DNA of 5,518 nucleotides from Armatimonadota bacterium (GTDB lineage: Bacteria > Armatimonadota > Zipacnadia > Zipacnadales > VGFC01), in NCBI GenBank assembly GCA_016869015.1, contig VGFB01000327.1, positions 1 through 5,518 on the forward strand, given 5' to 3'. The notes beneath the pieces were generated by a model. The model was not told where the DNA came from and searched no databases. It worked only from the letters and a program-made list of their open reading frames with translations. Numbering within the stretch: the first letter of the stretch is position 1; the number at the start of each line of letters is the position of its first letter. This document shows, one piece after another, positions 4,047 through 5,518 of the stretch. The translations under genes were made by a program, and so were the position numbers.

Positions 4047-5518
4047 ATGACCCTCTCCCTCGGGCCTCTCGACCTGGCGATCGTCGTGGTGTACCTGGCG
4101 GTCGTCATCACCCTCGGCGTAGTGATGAAGCGCCGCGCCGAGCGCAGCCTGGGCTCGTACTTCCTGGGTGAGCGCGAGCTGCCGTGGTGGGCCCTCGCGA
4201 TGTCGGGCAGCTCCTCGTACTTCGACATCACCGGCACCATGTGGATCGTCGGGCTCTTCTTCACGATCGGCCTGCGCGGGATGTGGGTGCAGTGGATCTG
4301 GGGCTTCCCGATCACCGTGTTCTACATGGCCTACATGGGCGCGTGGATTCGGCGCTCGAAGGTCATGACCGGCTCGGAGTGGATGGAGACGCGCTTCGGC
4401 TCGGGCAAGCCCGGCGAGTGGGCCCGGCTGGCCTACACCGTCTTCGCCGTGTTGACGATCACCGCATTCCTCGCCTACGGCTCCGTGGGCATGGGCAAGT
4501 TCGGCAGCGTCTACCTCGGCCTGCCCGAGCACCTGTGCGCGGTGCTCATCATCGGGCTGACGGGCATCTACGTCATCCTGGGCGGCTTCCGGGGCGTGGT
4601 GCTGGTGGAGATCTTCCAGACCATCGTCCTGAGCGCCGGCGCGCTGCTGATCGCCTACGTCGGCTACCGGCATGTCTCCTGGGAGACGGTCCTGCTCTAC
4701 CGACCCACGGGCTGGGGCTCGATGCTGCCCGAGTGGCGCATCGGCTACCTCGCCGACACGGAGTACTACCTCTTCGGCGCGCTGTGTCTGGTGTGGGTGG
4801 TGAAGGGGCTGCTGCTTGATCTCTCCGGGCCCGAGCAGCTCTACGACTTCCAGCGCTTCCTCGCCGCCCGCAACCCGCGCGAGGCCTCGAAGCTCGGCGC
4901 GCTGTGGGGCGTCATTCACACGATCCGCTGGCCGATGGCGATGGCGATTGCGGCGATGGCCATCGTGGGCCTCCACGGCGTGGACGACCCTGAGAAGGTC
5001 CTGCCAATGGTCCTTAGCCGCACGCTCCCGGTCGGCCTGCGCGGGCTGGCGGTCGCCGCGCTGCTGTCGGGCTTCCTGGCGACCTTCAACTCGACCGTCA
5101 ACGGCGGAAGCTCGTACCTGGTGAAGGACATCTTCCACAAGTACCTCCGCCCGCAGGCGAGCGAACGCACGCTCATCCGCGCGGGCTGGGTCTCCTCGGC
5201 GCTCCTGATCGTCGTGGGGCTGATCGTGGGCTACTTCCCGGAGATCACCAACGCCCTCTTCCGGGAGGTCGCTCCTGCGCTGGCGAAGATGGGTGGGCGC
5301 ACGATTGACCAGATGTTCACGTGGATCATGGGCACCCTCGGCGCGGGGGTGCTGCTGCCGAACGTGCTGCGCTGGTACTGGTGGCGCATCAACGGGACGG
5401 CCTACGCGGCCGGGGCTCTCGCGGGGATGGCGCTTTCGCTCGTCCAGGCGCTCGTGCCGCTCTTCGCGAAGGCCCCGCTGTACCTCACCTTTCCGGTCAT
5501 CGCCGGGGCGGTGCTGGT
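4047..5518 (+). CDS. Sodium:solute symporter (SSS family), cut by the right window edge
   Basis: Open for 490 codons to the window end; family members are usually about 500-600 residues with 11-14 membrane helices, so only the C-terminus is missing. Seen: the first helix at about 6-26; the typical loop G-S-Y-F-L-G-E-R-E-L-P-W-W (36-48); a serine-rich broken helix S-G-S-S-S-Y-F-D-I-T-G-T (53-64), where the family's sodium and substrate sites lie; further hydrophobic helices at about 78-100, 128-150, 162-180, 185-207, 240-258, 286-310, 329-346, 380-397, 421-438 and 451-473; and D-F-Q-R-F-L-A-A-R-N-P-R-E-A (267-280), matching the conserved 'QRxLAA…EA' loop. F-N-S-T-V-N-G-G-S-S (347-356) falls where the helix contributing the second sodium site is expected. 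Known: the family couples sodium entry to uptake of sugars, amino acids, carboxylates or vitamins at the inner membrane. The substrate is not determinable. Its divergent neighbour, the glycyl-radical enzyme, suggests it may import that enzyme's substrate (inference). Confidence 0.93.
   Translation, partial: MTLSLGPLDLAIVVVYLAVVITLGVVMKRRAERSLGSYFLGERELPWWALAMSGSSSYFDITGTMWIVGLFFTIGLRGMWVQWIWGFPITVFYMAYMGAWIRRSKVMTGSEWMETRFGSGKPGEWARLAYTVFAVLTITAFLAYGSVGMGKFGSVYLGLPEHLCAVLIIGLTGIYVILGGFRGVVLVEIFQTIVLSAGALLIAYVGYRHVSWETVLLYRPTGWGSMLPEWRIGYLADTEYYLFGALCLVWVVKGLLLDLSGPEQLYDFQRFLAARNPREASKLGALWGVIHTIRWPMAMAIAAMAIVGLHGVDDPEKVLPMVLSRTLPVGLRGLAVAALLSGFLATFNSTVNGGSSYLVKDIFHKYLRPQASERTLIRAGWVSSALLIVVGLIVGYFPEITNALFREVAPALAKMGGRTIDQMFTWIMGTLGAGVLLPNVLRWYWWRINGTAYAAGALAGMALSLVQALVPLFAKAPLYLTFPVIAGAVL

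Noticed and set aside
3879..5138. 419-codon open frame on the minus strand opposite the symporter
   Set aside because: The His/Asp/Arg/Ala-rich sequence is the mirror of hydrophobic codons in the symporter. The plus frame shows clear membrane helices and SSS motifs and has a good ribosome binding site.

Overview
This is a very GC-rich window, with strong G/C preference at third codon positions in every gene. It looks like the chromosome or metagenome-assembled genome of an environmental bacterium with anaerobic capacity, since it carries a glycyl-radical enzyme, whose radical is oxygen-sensitive. Short-period intergenic repeats of the 'accacgaagac…' type are, from general knowledge, frequent in large-genome environmental phyla such as Planctomycetota, Armatimonadota and Verrucomicrobiota. 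I cannot fix the phylum from this sequence.

Layout. (1) Positions 1-104, minus strand: the first 34 codons of a CRISPR adaptation nuclease Cas2, cut by the left edge. (2) Positions 126-201: a near-perfect 76-nt palindrome built from short 'cacgaag' units. (3) Positions 215 to about 320, minus strand: an open stretch ending in a Cas1-like C-terminus, with no start codon and no recognisable Cas1 body upstream. It is probably a decayed cas1. (4) Positions 321-511: non-coding, with five degenerate 8-bp tandem units just before the next gene. (5) Positions 512-1501, plus strand: a complete Gfo/Idh/MocA-family NAD(P)-dependent oxidoreductase. (6) Positions 1502-1644: a convergent spacer holding two hairpins 38 bp apart inside a 12-bp inverted repeat, plus a second short-period 'ccacggaa' repeat. 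(7) Positions 1645-3906, minus strand: a complete 753-residue glycyl-radical enzyme of the pyruvate formate-lyase superfamily. (8) Positions 3907-4046: a divergent intergenic region. (9) From 4047 to the right edge, plus strand: a sodium:solute symporter (SSS family), 490 codons visible and still open.

How the genes may work together. The glycyl-radical enzyme and the symporter are divergently arranged across about 140 bp, so a transporter-plus-catabolic-enzyme pair is plausible. The oxidoreductase converges on the glycyl-radical enzyme and could act on the same kind of carbohydrate or polyol substrate, but nothing in the sequence proves this. No radical-SAM activating enzyme is visible beside the glycyl-radical enzyme. 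Its active-site loop reads G-C-A-Q instead of the G-C-V-E of dehydratase and decarboxylase members, so its reaction cannot be assigned from well-known subfamilies. The CRISPR remnant on the left looks unrelated to this metabolic cluster. Any CRISPR array would lie to the left, outside the window; no array is present inside it.
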